Below, piece after piece: positions 47,210 to 56,097 of a stretch of 64,000 nt of DNA (its first letter is position 1; the number at the start of each line of letters is the position of its first letter). The stretch lies in contig NZ_MUKN01000008.1 in NCBI RefSeq assembly GCF_001995175.1, positions 1 through 64,000 of the forward strand, read 5' to 3'. A model generated the notes under the pieces. The model saw only the letters and a list, made by a program, of their open reading frames with translations, made no database searches and had not been told where the DNA came from. This DNA comes from Rathayibacter rhapontici. GTDB taxonomy: Bacteria > Actinomycetota > Actinomycetes > Actinomycetales > Microbacteriaceae. A program made the translations under genes and the position numbers.

Positions 47210-47248
47210 GGACGGCCGTCGGTGGAGCATGCTCCCCGGCGGCCGTCC
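47210..47248. other. Second palindromic hairpin
   Basis: GGACGGCCG (47210-47218) pairs with CGGCCGTCC (47240-47248); the inner GGAGCATGCTCC is itself a palindrome. It could be a second terminator or a protein-binding site. The 241-base gap 47103-47343 holds only these two structures. Confidence 0.5.
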
Positions 47249-47343
47249 GTCGTGCGGCCCCCGCTCCGCCCCGCCGGCCTAGGTGCCGCGGCGGCCCCGC
47301 GCAAGGGCTGGCCCGCTCCGGCGGCTGCTGGTCAGGTGGACCA

Positions 47344-47706
47344 ATGCAGGAAATCACCTACGCGTCCAAGTGCATCGTGACCACGGACGCGGTCGCCGAC
47401 GTGCTCCTCGAACTGGTCACCGCGATCAATCGCCACGACCACTCCGAGGCCGTCACCGTGCCGGCGTTCACCGACGAGGGCGAGCTCATCGACGCCCGGA
47501 TGACCCTCGACGCGAGCAGCGAGCTCGTCGCCGTGCCGGTCGAGCTCGACATCGACCAGGACCCCTCGGTGTCCGACGCCCTCCAGGCCGCCGTCGCCGA
47601 CCTGCGCAAGCGCATCGCGAAGAACCGCCCCGACGACTCCTTCGTGGCGCACCCGATCGCCCTGCCGCTCGCCGACCGCGAGACGATCGACTTCGACGAC
47701 TTCTGA
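47344..47706 (+). CDS. Hypothetical acidic protein (120 aa)
   Basis: A 120-residue protein starting MQEITYASKCIVTTDAVADV and ending DRETIDFDDF. It is acidic, has no membrane segment or signal, and has one basic patch (DLRKRIAKNRPDD). The fold is not recognised. The ATG has AGGTGGA close upstream. It is a single gene downstream of the secreted enzyme terminator. Confidence 0.6.
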   Translation: MQEITYASKCIVTTDAVADVLLELVTAINRHDHSEAVTVPAFTDEGELIDARMTLDASSELVAVPVELDIDQDPSVSDALQAAVADLRKRIAKNRPDDSFVAHPIALPLADRETIDFDDF

Positions 47707-47776
47707 GTCCGGTTCCTCGACCGCGCGGCGCCCCTGCGTCTCCCGCCGTTCACCGCCCGTCCCTAGCCTGACGGTC

Positions 47777-48274
47777 GTGGCGATGACCGGGACTGCCCCC
47801 ACCCGACGACGTCGTGCGTCGATCCTGCTGGCCGTGATCCCGGTGGCGGTCGGGATCCTGCTGCTGGGGCACGCGGCGGTGCAGGGGATCGGCGCGGCGG
47901 TCTTCTGGCGGCCCTGCTGGACCGAGGGGTACGAGAGCGAGGCGTGCGCGTTCCTGCAGTACGAGGCGGCGTCGCCGCTGCAGCTCCTGCCGTTCTGGCT
48001 GTGGTTCGTGGAGGTGCTGCTCGCCCTCGTCGTGATCGGCGCCTCGGTGGCCGCGGGCAGGCGACTCGGCACCGCGGGCCTCGCGCTCGTCGCCGTGCTG
48101 GCGTCGAGCGTGCTGATCGACCTCGTCTTCACTCCGGCGATCAACGGCGGACACACCTCCGCCGACGAGCCGCCGGGCGCGGGGCTGATCGGTGCCGCCT
48201 TCCTCCTGGTCGCGGGGGCGCTGATGATCCGCGTCGCGACTCCGTACCGCCGCCTCCCGCTGCCGGTCGAGTAG
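47777..48274 (+). CDS. Small membrane protein (165 aa)
   Basis: Four predicted helices (ASILLAVIPVAVGILLLGHA, PFWLWFVEVLLALVVIGASV, LALVAVLASSVLIDLVF, GLIGAAFLLVAGALMI) and a loop with two cysteines (FWRPCWTEGYESEACAF). Starts at GTG 47777 or ATG 47783. The stop TAG is inside the intergenic repeat at 48264-48303 (GTCGAGTAG), so the repeat set the C-terminus. Function unknown. Confidence 0.7.
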   Translation: MAMTGTAPTRRRRASILLAVIPVAVGILLLGHAAVQGIGAAVFWRPCWTEGYESEACAFLQYEAASPLQLLPFWLWFVEVLLALVVIGASVAAGRRLGTAGLALVAVLASSVLIDLVFTPAINGGHTSADEPPGAGLIGAAFLLVAGALMIRVATPYRRLPLPVE

Positions 48275-48521
48275 CCCCGCAGGGGCCTATCGAGACCCAC
48301 CCACTCCCGGACACCGCGGATCTCGATACGCGCGCTCCGCGCGCTACTCGATCAGCAGAGGGGGGCGCGGCGCGCGCCGCGTACCCGAAGAGGGCCGCCG
48401 CAGAACCTCAGCCAGGAGCACCCGTCAGCCACCATCGCGGCTGAGGATCACTCTCCACCGAGGTTCCGCACGCCTCCCGCTCGCTGGTCGAGTGGCCCCG
48501 CAGGGGCGTATCGAGACCCAC
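48264..48521. repeat. Cluster of three intergenic hairpin repeats
   Basis: Copies at 48264-48303 (GGTCGAGTAGCCCCGCAGGG...TATCGAGACCCAC), 48317-48362 (GGATCTCGATACGCGCGCTC...CTACTCGATCAGCAGAGG) and 48484-48521 (GTCGAGTGGCCCCGCAGGGG...TATCGAGACCCA), in alternating orientation, the middle one with the GCGCGC/GCGCGC centre. The 279-base gap 48275-48553 holds little else. Confidence 0.85.
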
Positions 48522-48553
48522 GTCTCCCAGAAGGCCGACCGCCGGAACCGCCG

Positions 48554-48823
48554 TCAGGAGATCCCGTAGCTGAAGTCCAGGTCGTACCCCTGCTGGTCGC
48601 CCTCCCACGAGAACTCGACCGGGGCGTCGGGGTGCTCCTCCAGGCGCACGCTGCTCGCCGGAGTGATCAGCGCATGCACGACACCGCGGTTCAGCGACGG
48701 GAAGCCGACCCAGCGTCCGACGCTCGTGACCCCGTCCAGCAGGGCCGAGCGCAGTGCGTCCAGATCGATCTCGGGTGCGAGCGTGTAGTCGAAGCCGTCG
48801 AGCGTCAACCGCGTCACTGCCAT
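48554..48823 (-). CDS. Hypothetical protein (89 aa)
   Basis: Starts MAVTRLTLDGFDYTLAPEID, preceded by GGAGGAGG, and ends FSWEGDQQGYDLDFSYGIS. It is a soluble, acidic, beta-rich small protein; the family is not recognised, but it resembles short proteins annotated in Microbacteriaceae only as hypothetical. No operon partner is evident. Confidence 0.65.
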   Translation of the reverse strand: MAVTRLTLDGFDYTLAPEIDLDALRSALLDGVTSVGRWVGFPSLNRGVVHALITPASSVRLEEHPDAPVEFSWEGDQQGYDLDFSYGIS

Positions 48824-48924
48824 CCAGGTCCTCCTCCGGTGCGTAGTCACGGTAGGTCGGGGCCGGGCCGGCGGCGAGACGGTTGACATCTCCTCGACCG
48901 GGCTTGTAGCCGGGAGGAGCGCTC

Positions 48925-49833
48925 TCAGCGGCGAGCGGCGTCGAGCAGCTCGCGCGCCTCGGTGCTCTCGGGGAACTGCTGCAGGACCCGCTCGAGGTCG
49001 CGTCGCGCCGGTGCCCGGCGTCCGTCCGAGAGGTGGGTGCTGGCGCGCTCGAGCAGGGCCTCGGCCCGCAGCTCGAACGGGCGGGCGGTCGTCACGTTGG
49101 GGCGCACCACCTTGTCGAAGGCGTCGAGCGCACTCTCGATCAGCCCGAGCTCGCGCAGCGCGACTCCGCGGCGGATGAGGGCGGCCGCCGACGCCGCGTC
49201 GACGTTCACGATCCGGGAGGTCAGCTGCGCGATGTCCGACCAGCGGTGGCGAGCGGTGTAGAGCGCCGTCAGGCTCGCCGCGGCGAGGGTGGAAGGCGCG
49301 AGGGCCTCCACTGCGGCCGCAGCTCCGGCGGGGTCCTCCGCAGCGGCGAGCTCCGCGAAGAGCAGCCGCAGCGACTCCGTCTCGAGCGGCACGGTGACGT
49401 CCAGCCCCGCGCTGAGGGGGAGGCTGACGGAGAGCGAGATCCCGTAGCGGCTGAGGAACGGGTCCTTGCCCGGGTCGTAGCGGTTGCGCACCAGCCAGCC
49501 CGAGAGGCGCAGCGCCCGCTCGTCGTCCGGCCGGTCCAGGGCGTCGCGCACCAGCTCGATCACGGCGGCCAGTCGCGCCCCCTCGGGTGCGGTGGCGGTC
49601 GCGGCGTGCAGCTCGGGAGCGGGGGCGCCGGCGCGGACGAGGCGGATGAGCGCCGCCTCCCACGGCTGCGCGAGAGCGGAGGGACGCACCAGGCCGGGGC
49701 CGGACGGCATCGAGATCGCAGCCGAGAGCCGCGTGCGGCGGGGTCCGCGGGCCAGCGACAGGTCGCTGACCGGCTGCAGTCGGGCCCGTCCGAGCGCCCG
49801 GAGCGGCCCGTCCTGGCGGAATCCGACTGCCAC
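48925..49833 (-). CDS. Tetratricopeptide-like repeat protein (302 aa)
   Basis: GTG start, MAVGFRQDGPLRALGRARLQ. Mostly helical and alanine-rich, with TPR-like segments in the second half (LTALYTARHRWSDIAQLTSR, AAALIRRGVALRELGLIESA, RRDLERVLQQFPESTEAREL). The first 130 residues have no recognised domain. TPR proteins hold other proteins together; no partner is known here. No signal peptide, so cytoplasmic. Confidence 0.65.
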   Translation of the reverse strand: MAVGFRQDGPLRALGRARLQPVSDLSLARGPRRTRLSAAISMPSGPGLVRPSALAQPWEAALIRLVRAGAPAPELHAATATAPEGARLAAVIELVRDALDRPDDERALRLSGWLVRNRYDPGKDPFLSRYGISLSVSLPLSAGLDVTVPLETESLRLLFAELAAAEDPAGAAAAVEALAPSTLAAASLTALYTARHRWSDIAQLTSRIVNVDAASAAALIRRGVALRELGLIESALDAFDKVVRPNVTTARPFELRAEALLERASTHLSDGRRAPARRDLERVLQQFPESTEARELLDAARR

Positions 49834-50027
49834 TGCGACCCTCCCGCGCTCGGCGGGGCACCCGACCCCCGGATGCTCCGAGGTGCCGAGTTTACGCGCT
49901 CAGGATGGACGTTTCCCCCCGAACGGGGAGTCTTTGTGGTGTCGCGCAACGAAGGACGGTGCGGGAGCCGATTCCCGCCCCGCCGAGAGGAGCGCGACCC
50001 GCCCGTACTGGAGGGCCGCCGTCCTCG

Positions 50028-50528
50028 CTAGTGCTTCTCCGGAAGGCGAGCGGGTTGTCGTCGCCAGGAGAGCACGACGTGGGCCAGAAGGCCGCCCACG
50101 ACCGCGCCGAGGGTGTTCGTGATCCCGTCACTCGTGTCGCAGGCGCGGCCGATGGCCGGCACCACGGCCTGGACGAGCTCGATGACCGCGGACAGCGCGC
50201 TCGCTCCGATGATCGCCGCCACCGGTCGCCGCCAGCGCACTCCTGCGAGGAACGCGACCGGCACGAACAGCAGGATGTTCGCCATCGACTCCACGGCGGT
50301 CGGTACGAGAGTCGGCCACCCGACCGCGCAGGCGACCTCCGGTGCGGTTCGGCCGCTCTCCGGGTAGAGCGTCAGCACTGCCACGGCGACGAGCGCCGCG
50401 GAGAGCAGCGCGGCGGTCGCCCGAGGCCGCGCGATGAGCACTCGCCCCGCGATGGGTGCGATCACGATCACGCCGACGAGGACGGCGAACGCGAGCCACG
50501 GTGCAGTGACGAGCAGGGTCGAGAGCAT
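50028..50528 (-). CDS. VanZ-family membrane protein
   Basis: A 166-residue membrane protein with four or five helices. The VanZ signature is visible in ESMANILLFVPVAFLAGVRW and AAIIGASALSAVIELVQAVV followed by RACDTSDGITNTLGAVVGGL. Some VanZ proteins alter teicoplanin resistance; many have no known role. Stands alone, with an open 49834-50027 spacer downstream. Confidence 0.85.
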   Translation of the reverse strand: MLSTLLVTAPWLAFAVLVGVIVIAPIAGRVLIARPRATAALLSAALVAVAVLTLYPESGRTAPEVACAVGWPTLVPTAVESMANILLFVPVAFLAGVRWRRPVAAIIGASALSAVIELVQAVVPAIGRACDTSDGITNTLGAVVGGLLAHVVLSWRRQPARLPEKH

Positions 50529-50590
50529 CGGTCGAGACTACCGGCGCGTCGACGCGGCGCCGTCGGGCCGTGTGCTGAGCCGTGAGAGAC

Positions 50591-51168
50591 TCAGCTCTCG
50601 GGGAGGAGCCCGTTCACGAGTCGGTCGATCGTGGTCGAGGGCGCGGTCGCCGGATCGACCGGAACGGTCAGCTGATCGAGGATCAGGCCGGTGATCGTGT
50701 AATGGAACAGGACCACGTGCTCGCGGTCGCCGAGAAGCCTCGGCTGGAGGTGGAAGGCGACGTCGGCGTCGAGCCCTGACCAGGCCCATCGCGCGAGGGC
50801 GTCATGCACCACAGATCTGCGGGTGGCTTCCAGGCCAGCTCGAACAGATCGATCGCAGCATCCCGGTCGGACGTCGATCGGCCGACGATGGCGTTCCCTA
50901 CAGGAGGCGAAGGCGGCCCTGCCCGATCCGGTGACGCCGGGCTCCTCGGAGTCGGACGGTGCCAGACGAGCGCCGATGCGTTCCAGGATCGCGGCGATGA
51001 TCGCTGCGCGATCCGGGAAGTAGCGCACGCGACGCTCGCGGTCAGGCCGAGGTACCGGACGGGCACGCCGATCGCGGCCGCCGCGGCGAGTGCACGCGTG
51101 ATGACGCCGAACCGTGCGAGCTGCACGGCGACGGCGAAGAGGACGGCCCGCGCCCGATCATCCGACAT
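50591..51168 (-). pseudogene. TetR-like regulator, several frame breaks
   Basis: The N-terminus MSDDRARAVLFAVAVQLARF and AIGVPVRYLGLT looks like the start of a TetR-type HTH, then another frame reads RYFPDRAAIIAAILERIGAR, the usual end of that HTH. A third stretch (VGRSTSDRDAAIDLFELAWK) lies in the first frame again, and the end (LFHYTITGLILDQLTVPVDP) in the second. At least two or three shifts are needed for a full protein of about 192 residues. Either this gene is decaying or the local sequence is poor. Confidence 0.5.
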
Positions 51169-51235
51169 GTCGCGCACGCTAGCAGCGCGTCACCGACGAG
51201 CGGCGGGGCCCTCGGCCTCGGCCCGGCGCGTCGGT

Positions 51236-51817
51236 TCAGGCCGCGGAACAGACCGCCCAGGCTCGAGCGACCTGGAACGCCGTACTCGCCAGCACGAAGG
51301 CGAGGAACGCCGCCGGCGGGACGGTCCAGGAGAGCAGGACGCCCTTCCGCCGGACGAGCATCAGGACGGCGCTGAGCATCAGTGCGTACGCAGGCGTCCC
51401 GGCTGCTGCGACGTTGACGCCGAACTGCCCCCACGCCTCTGCAGCAGACGGAGGCTCGATCGAATCCTCGTGTCCCCACTGCCAGACCGCAGTGCCCAAG
51501 AACGCGGCGAAGGTGCAGAGTGCCGCGCTCACGACGCCGACCGCGAGGAGCGTCCCCGCGAGGACTCCCGAGCCGGCCCGGTTCAGTCGGGAGGCGACGA
51601 GCACCCCGGCTGCCATCACGAGCACAACCCCGGCGTACCAGTAGGTGTCGACCGGGACCTCGACGGGCCGCGCGCACATCCCGAGAACGTTCGTCAGCGG
51701 CTGGAAGCCGGCCAGGGCTTGCACGACGAGCGCACTGACGACCACGAGGACGAGCAGGGCCGGGAGGAGCGCACGCAGCAGGCACGGAAGGAGCCGCGCT
51801 GATCGGCCCGACCTCAT
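51236..51817 (-). CDS. Integral membrane protein (193 aa)
   Basis: Membrane protein with four or five helices (LLPALLVLVVVSALVVQALA, YAGVVLVMAAGVLVAS, GVLAGTLLAVGVVSAALCTF, PAYALMLSAVLMLV, PAAFLAFVLASTAFQVARAW). Starts at ATG 51817, or GTG 51826. No domain recognised. It lies 70 bases downstream of a lipoprotein gene on the same strand and may be co-expressed with it. Confidence 0.7.
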   Translation of the reverse strand: MRSGRSARLLPCLLRALLPALLVLVVVSALVVQALAGFQPLTNVLGMCARPVEVPVDTYWYAGVVLVMAAGVLVASRLNRAGSGVLAGTLLAVGVVSAALCTFAAFLGTAVWQWGHEDSIEPPSAAEAWGQFGVNVAAAGTPAYALMLSAVLMLVRRKGVLLSWTVPPAAFLAFVLASTAFQVARAWAVCSAA

Positions 51818-51887
51818 CGCCGGCACCGGACGAGCGAGCGCGACGTTCCTCTCCCGCGCAGCCCGCGCTCCTCGGAGAGAGAAGCGC

Positions 51888-52451
51888 TCACCAGACGGGT
51901 TCGTGCTGCTCGGGGAGCGACGTCGACACAGGATTCTGCCTGATCACGCCGTTCACGTCTCCGACCGTCGTCGCCGTCGCAGCGTCGAGGTTCAGGGTGT
52001 CGCCCTCGAACAGCTCGGCCGAGCTTCCGCGTCGAGGCTCGTTGATCCTGTCCAGGTACGAGACCTCGAGGCAGAACCGGTCCGCGATGTACTCCGGGAT
52101 ATCGCCGGAACCGACGACGTAGGCGACCGGTACTCCGTCCGGTCCCAGGATCGGCTCCCCGGTCGTCCGGTCTCTGCTGCGGTTCGAGGCCGACCGGTGG
52201 CCGATCGGCGAACTCGACGGGCAGGCAGCCGCTCAGTGTCGGCTCGGGTGTATCCGAGGGCGCCGCTGAGGTGCCGCCGACGGTCGGTGCCGCGGCTCCG
52301 CTCTGCGTCGGCTCGACGGTCGCGGTGGCGACGCCGGTCGGGGCGACCCGATCATCGGTCGGTGGCGCCTCCGTGCACCCTGCGAGAAGAAGCACCGCTG
52401 CCGCGGCGGCGACGGAGAGACGCCGGCCTGTCGTGAAGATGATCCGCCCAT
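51888..52451 (-). pseudogene. Lipoprotein, apparently with two frame breaks
   Basis: The middle frame encodes a lipoprotein signal (AAAAAVLLLAGCTEAPPTDD) and a Thr/Ser-rich linker. The end is in another frame: EPILGPDGVPVAYVVGSGD, IADRFCLEVSYLDRINEPRR and VNGVIRQNPVSTSLPEQHEP, then TGA. The frames join near 52207. The start may be ATG 52451 joined by one missing base near 52445. With both repaired the protein has about 187 residues. Unknown function. Confidence 0.5.
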
Positions 52452-52503
52452 CACCCGATTCTGCCGCACGCCGATTCGGGTGCCGGCCCGGTCGGAGCCG
52501 TCC

Positions 52504-52914
52504 TCACCGCACGAGCGACAGCGCCGAGACCCCGATGAACGGAACCATCACCAGCAAGCAGATCGAGCCGTGGTGCCAGAACCCGGTGAGGGAGTCCCTC
52601 CCTCCGACGAGACGGCTGAGCGCTCCTGTGACCAGCGGCGGGAGCAGGAACAGGAGCAGCCACGGCGCCGCCGTCGTCGCGTCGGGTGCCCTCCAGTCGG
52701 GGTGGTCGTCGCGATCCAGCGGTGGGAGCTGCAGGAGGAGGAACGCGAGCGTGAGCAGAGCAGCCGGGACGACGGCCAGGCAGGTGAGGGCGACGGCGAC
52801 GGCGCGCGCGCCCTGTTCACGCGAGAGCGCCTCGTGCGTCGGGTCGGAGGGCCGCACGTCGTCGTCGGGGTCCTTGTCCCACGCGTGACCGATGAACCTG
52901 ATCCGTCCCATCAC
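52504..52914 (-). CDS. Small membrane protein (136 aa)
   Basis: Starts MMGRIRFIGHAWDKDPDDDV; after a charged cytoplasmic part come three helices (ALTCLAVVPAALLTLAFLLL, APWLLLFLLPPLVTGAL, ICLLVMVPFIGVSALSL). No family recognised. The gap 52915-53211 (about 300 bases) shows no credible gene. Confidence 0.65.
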   Translation of the reverse strand: MMGRIRFIGHAWDKDPDDDVRPSDPTHEALSREQGARAVAVALTCLAVVPAALLTLAFLLLQLPPLDRDDHPDWRAPDATTAAPWLLLFLLPPLVTGALSRLVGGRDSLTGFWHHGSICLLVMVPFIGVSALSLVR

Positions 52915-53211
52915 GTGATCATGCCTTCTCCCGGCCGGTTGCAGGCCGCCCGGGGGTCAGCCGGTGCGTTCCGGCCGGGCCCTCCCATGCTCGTCTCCTG
53001 ATCGCCTCACCACAGTGCACATCGCGTGAACCGGGTCACTCCGGCCCGGTGGTCGCGCAAGCGGTCAGGACGTCCGCGAGGATCGTCGTGCTGCTCCGTT
53101 GTGGCGGGCGGTGTCGCATCGCCGCGCGGCAGACACTCTCCTCGGGTCGTCCACCAGGAGGAGGTAGAAGTCAGCCGGGCCTGAGACGACGGATCTGGTG
53201 ACGATTGCCCG

Positions 53212-53805
53212 TCAGACCGGGCGCAGCGCAGAGCGGACCACGACGACTCCGGCCCCGAACTCCTGATCGAGGTCGGCCTGGATCGAGCCGTCGTCGTAGA
53301 CGACGATCGCGTGGACGATTCCGTCCCACTCCACCGCGTCCACGTGGTTCGCATCCTCGGACCGGCGTGCCTGGAGGTCCTCGAGCGCCCGCGCGAGGGT
53401 CTCGGAGTCGGCCGAGCCGACCGACGAGGCGAACGGATCCTCCTGGTCGACTCCGGACCGGTCACCCACCGCGAACGGCCGAGTGAGGGTGACCGCGGAC
53501 CCGTCCCACGTGCCGTACAGCGTTCCGTCGAACCAGCGCGTCCCGCCCGTCTCGGGCACCTCGGGAAGAGCGTCCCAGTCCAAGCCGATCAGAGCGACGG
53601 TGTCACCGGAGCACTGGGGAGGCGCGGACTCCCTCACCGCGGAGAGGCACAGCAGCGGCACCCCCGAACCCGGACCGGACTCGATCACCGATCCGGACCC
53701 GATCAGCTCCCCCGGGGAAGGCGACCCGGACGCTCCGGAACCGCATCCCGCGACGGCGAGCACGATGACCCCCAGACCTGCCAGACACCACGGACGCCGC
53801 CCCAT
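53212..53805 (-). CDS. Lipoprotein (197 aa)
   Basis: Lipoprotein signal MGRRPWCLAGLGVIVLAVAG with lipobox AVAGC at about residue 21, then a Ser/Pro/Gly linker. The folded part has WFDGTLYGTWDGSAVTLTRP, ADSETLARALEDLQAR and a C-terminal IVVYDDGSIQADLDQEFGAG. Such short secreted proteins of actinobacteria usually lack a known function. Single gene. Confidence 0.75.
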   Translation of the reverse strand: MGRRPWCLAGLGVIVLAVAGCGSGASGSPSPGELIGSGSVIESGPGSGVPLLCLSAVRESAPPQCSGDTVALIGLDWDALPEVPETGGTRWFDGTLYGTWDGSAVTLTRPFAVGDRSGVDQEDPFASSVGSADSETLARALEDLQARRSEDANHVDAVEWDGIVHAIVVYDDGSIQADLDQEFGAGVVVVRSALRPV

Positions 53806-53945
53806 GCGCTCATCCTCTCAGCAGGCGCGAGCGGACTGAGGATCCCCGTCCGACGACCGGACCTCTGGCGGTGCGCTCCGATCAGAAGACGGTCGGCGTA
53901 GCACCGGACCCCCTGTCGTTCACCCGCCGGCTCGACGGTGGAGAG

Positions 53946-54250
53946 GTGCAGGCGCTGTCCAATAGACCCTCCGCGGTGATCGCGAGCGTCGTCACCCTCG
54001 TCGCCGGCCTCCTCCTCGACGGGTTCACGCTCGCCTGCAACGAGCCGATCCCTCCCCAGTGCATCGGGTTCCCCGTCGCCTGGCCGGCTCTCCTCCCCGT
54101 CGCACTCCTCACCCTCGTTCTCGCGTTCGCGGCGGTGGGGCTCAGCGGGCGCTCCCGTTCTCGCTGGGCGCGCCTGCTGATCGTCGTCGCCTTCGCCGGC
54201 GGGGTCACCAGCTGGTCCTGGCCCTGCGCACCGCTGTCGTCCTCGGCTGA
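53946..54250 (+). CDS. Small membrane protein with uncertain C-terminus
   Basis: GTG at 53946 (MQALSNRPSAVIASVVTLVA) and three helices (VIASVVTLVAGLLLDG, LPVALLTLVLAFAAVG, ARLLIVVAFAGGVTSW), with a CNEPIPPQC loop between the first two. The open frame then runs on through the arsenate reductase gene on the other strand, which cannot be right. One missing base near 54200-54230 would end it at TGA 54248-54250 (ALRTAVVLG). It borders the arsenic island, so truncation by the island is the other explanation. Confidence 0.45.
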
Positions 54251-54272
54251 GAACTGTGAGTTCCGGTGTTCT

Positions 54273-54296
54273 GCAGCGGCATTGCGGCGCCGCTGC
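54273..54296 (-). terminator. Terminator of the leftward arsenic operon
   Basis: GCAGCGGC (54273-54280) and GCCGCTGC (54289-54296) form a perfect 8-bp stem with an 8-base loop, 9 bases past the arsenate reductase stop. Confidence 0.7.
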
Positions 54297-54305
54297 GTAT
54301 CGCGC

Positions 54306-54698
54306 CTAGTCGAGGAGCTCGGTCCGGATCCGAGCGGCGACAGCCTCTCGGAGGGGACGGACGTTCTCGGCGCTCCAGTCGGTCGGGTCGGGGAACCTCC
54401 ATTCCAGGAACCGGCCGGTCGGGGTCGCGGGCAGGGTGAGGCCGGGCTTCATCGCAACGACGATGTCCGCGGTGTCGAGGTCTTCGACGGTGACGGCGCG
54501 GGGGGCGCGGTCGCTGATGTCGAGGCCGAGCTCCGCGACGGTGGAGGCGATCGCAGGGTTCACCGTGTCCGCGGGCGACAGCCCGGCGGAGGTGGCGGTG
54601 TAGCGGTCGCCGGCGAGGACTTCGAGCAGGCCGGCGCCGAGTTGGGAGCGGCCGGCGTTGTGCTGGCAGAGGAAGAGGACGGTGGGCTTCTGAGTCAT
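54306..54698 (-). CDS. arsC: Arsenate reductase, low-molecular-weight phosphatase fold
   Basis: A 130-residue LMW-PTP-type reductase that reduces arsenate to arsenite. The P-loop CQHNAGRS (11-18) starts with the nucleophile Cys; the acid Asp is in WRFPDPTDWS near residue 100. There is no second Cys pair of the thioredoxin-coupled (pI258) kind close by, so a mycothiol-linked cycle as in Corynebacterium is plausible. Its start overlaps the oxidoreductase stop; end of the leftward arsenic operon. Confidence 0.88.
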   Translation of the reverse strand: MTQKPTVLFLCQHNAGRSQLGAGLLEVLAGDRYTATSAGLSPADTVNPAIASTVAELGLDISDRAPRAVTVEDLDTADIVVAMKPGLTLPATPTGRFLEWRFPDPTDWSAENVRPLREAVAARIRTELLD

Positions 54699-56080
54699 GC
54701 GGGGATGCTGCTTCCGGTGTTCGTGCGGGTCCAGGTCTGGGCGGCGATCTGCACGGCGTCCCAGGGGGAGCCGAGCGGGGGAGTGTAGGAGAGGTCGAGG
54801 TCGGAGACCTGCTCGACGGTGAGCCCGGCGAACAGGGCGGTCGCATAGGTGTCGACGCGCTTCGCCGTCTCGGTGCCGAGGCGGCCGACGAGCTGAGCGC
54901 CGAGCAGGCGCCCGTCGCGGGTGTCGCCGGTGATGCGGATCGTGATGGGCTGCGCGCCCGGGTAGTAGCGCTTGTGGTCGTCCGCGACCGCGGTCGTCGT
55001 CGCCGGAGCGAATCCGGCGGCGAGGGCCTCGTGCTCGCGCAGGCCGGTGCGGGAGGCGACGAGATCGAAGACCTTCACGACCTGCGTTCCGACGGAGCCG
55101 GCGAACCGGGCGTCGCCGCCGAGGGCGTTCTCGCCCGCGACGCGGCCCTGCTTGTGCGCGGTCGTGCCCAGCGGCAGGTAGGTGCTGCCGAGCAGGCGGT
55201 GGTGGGTGGTCACTCCGTCGCCCGCGGCGAACACGTGCGGGAGGCCGGTGCGCATGGCCTCGTCGACGACGACGGCGCGGCCGGCGCCGAGGGAGGCTCC
55301 GGCGCGGGCGAGGAGGTCGGTGTTGGGCTTCACTCCGACGACCAGGAGCACGACGTCGGCGGTGCGGGTGAGGGGTGTGCCGTCGTGGTCGGCGTGCACG
55401 GCGAGGCCGGTGGCGGTCTTCTCGATCGAGGCGACGGTGGTGCGGGTGAGGACTTCGACGCCGTGCTGGTCGAGCTCGGTGTGGACGAGTGCGCCGAGTT
55501 CGGGGTCGAGGGTGGAGAGCACCTCCGGGCCGCGCTGCAGCTGGGTGACGCGGAGGCCGCGGACGGTGAGGGCTTCGGCCATCTCGAGGCCGACGTAGCC
55601 GGCGCCGACGATGATCGCGGTCTGCGGGTCGCGGCTGTCGAGGTAGCGCTCGAGCGCGAAGGTGTCGCCCATCGAGTGCAGCACGTGCACTCCGTCCTCC
55701 GGCCCCAGCTCGTCCACGCCGACGATCCCGGCGGAGGACGCGAGGGCGCCGGTGCCGACGACCAGCTCGTCGTAGCCGATCCGGTCGGGCGTCCCGTCCG
55801 GGGTGCGGACGGTGAGCTGCTGTCCGGCGACGTCGATGTCGGTCGCGAAGGTGTCCAGGCGCAGGGTCATGCCTGTGGCTTCGAGGTCGGCGTGGGTGCG
55901 GTGCGCGAGGGACTGCCAGGGCTGCACCTCGCGGGAGAAGTAGTACGGGATCCCGCAGATGGAGAAGTTCGGGTAGGAGTCGGCGACGACGACGGTCACG
56001 TCGACGGACGGGTCGAGCTCGCGGGCGCGCAGCGCGGCGGAGATCCCCGCGTCGCTGCCGCCGATGGCGACGAGATGCAT
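54695..56080 (-). CDS. CoA-disulfide reductase-like FAD oxidoreductase (arsenic operon)
   Basis: Class I pyridine-nucleotide-disulfide reductase of 461 residues. FAD loop at the start (LVAIGGSDAGISAALRAREL), single active-site Cys in the CoA-disulfide-reductase motif NFSICGIPYYFSREV, NAD(P) loop IIVGAGYVGLEMAEAL, FAD-binding VFAAGDGVTTHH and the C-terminal dimerisation domain. In an arsenic operon it may recycle a low-molecular-weight thiol used by the reductases, by inference. It overlaps arsC and lies 17 bases after the channel gene. Confidence 0.85.
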   Translation of the reverse strand: MHLVAIGGSDAGISAALRARELDPSVDVTVVVADSYPNFSICGIPYYFSREVQPWQSLAHRTHADLEATGMTLRLDTFATDIDVAGQQLTVRTPDGTPDRIGYDELVVGTGALASSAGIVGVDELGPEDGVHVLHSMGDTFALERYLDSRDPQTAIIVGAGYVGLEMAEALTVRGLRVTQLQRGPEVLSTLDPELGALVHTELDQHGVEVLTRTTVASIEKTATGLAVHADHDGTPLTRTADVVLLVVGVKPNTDLLARAGASLGAGRAVVVDEAMRTGLPHVFAAGDGVTTHHRLLGSTYLPLGTTAHKQGRVAGENALGGDARFAGSVGTQVVKVFDLVASRTGLREHEALAAGFAPATTTAVADDHKRYYPGAQPITIRITGDTRDGRLLGAQLVGRLGTETAKRVDTYATALFAGLTVEQVSDLDLSYTPPLGSPWDAVQIAAQTWTRTNTGSSIPA

Positions 56081-56097
56081 CAGATGGGCCTTTCGGA

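Noticed and set aside
52915..53211. Possible small gene between the membrane protein and lipoprotein
   Set aside because: Frames lack starts with ribosome-binding sites and have shadow-like composition.
53871..54788. 305-residue + frame reading through the arsenate reductase
   Set aside because: Only the first ~100 residues look like protein; the rest is antisense to arsC.
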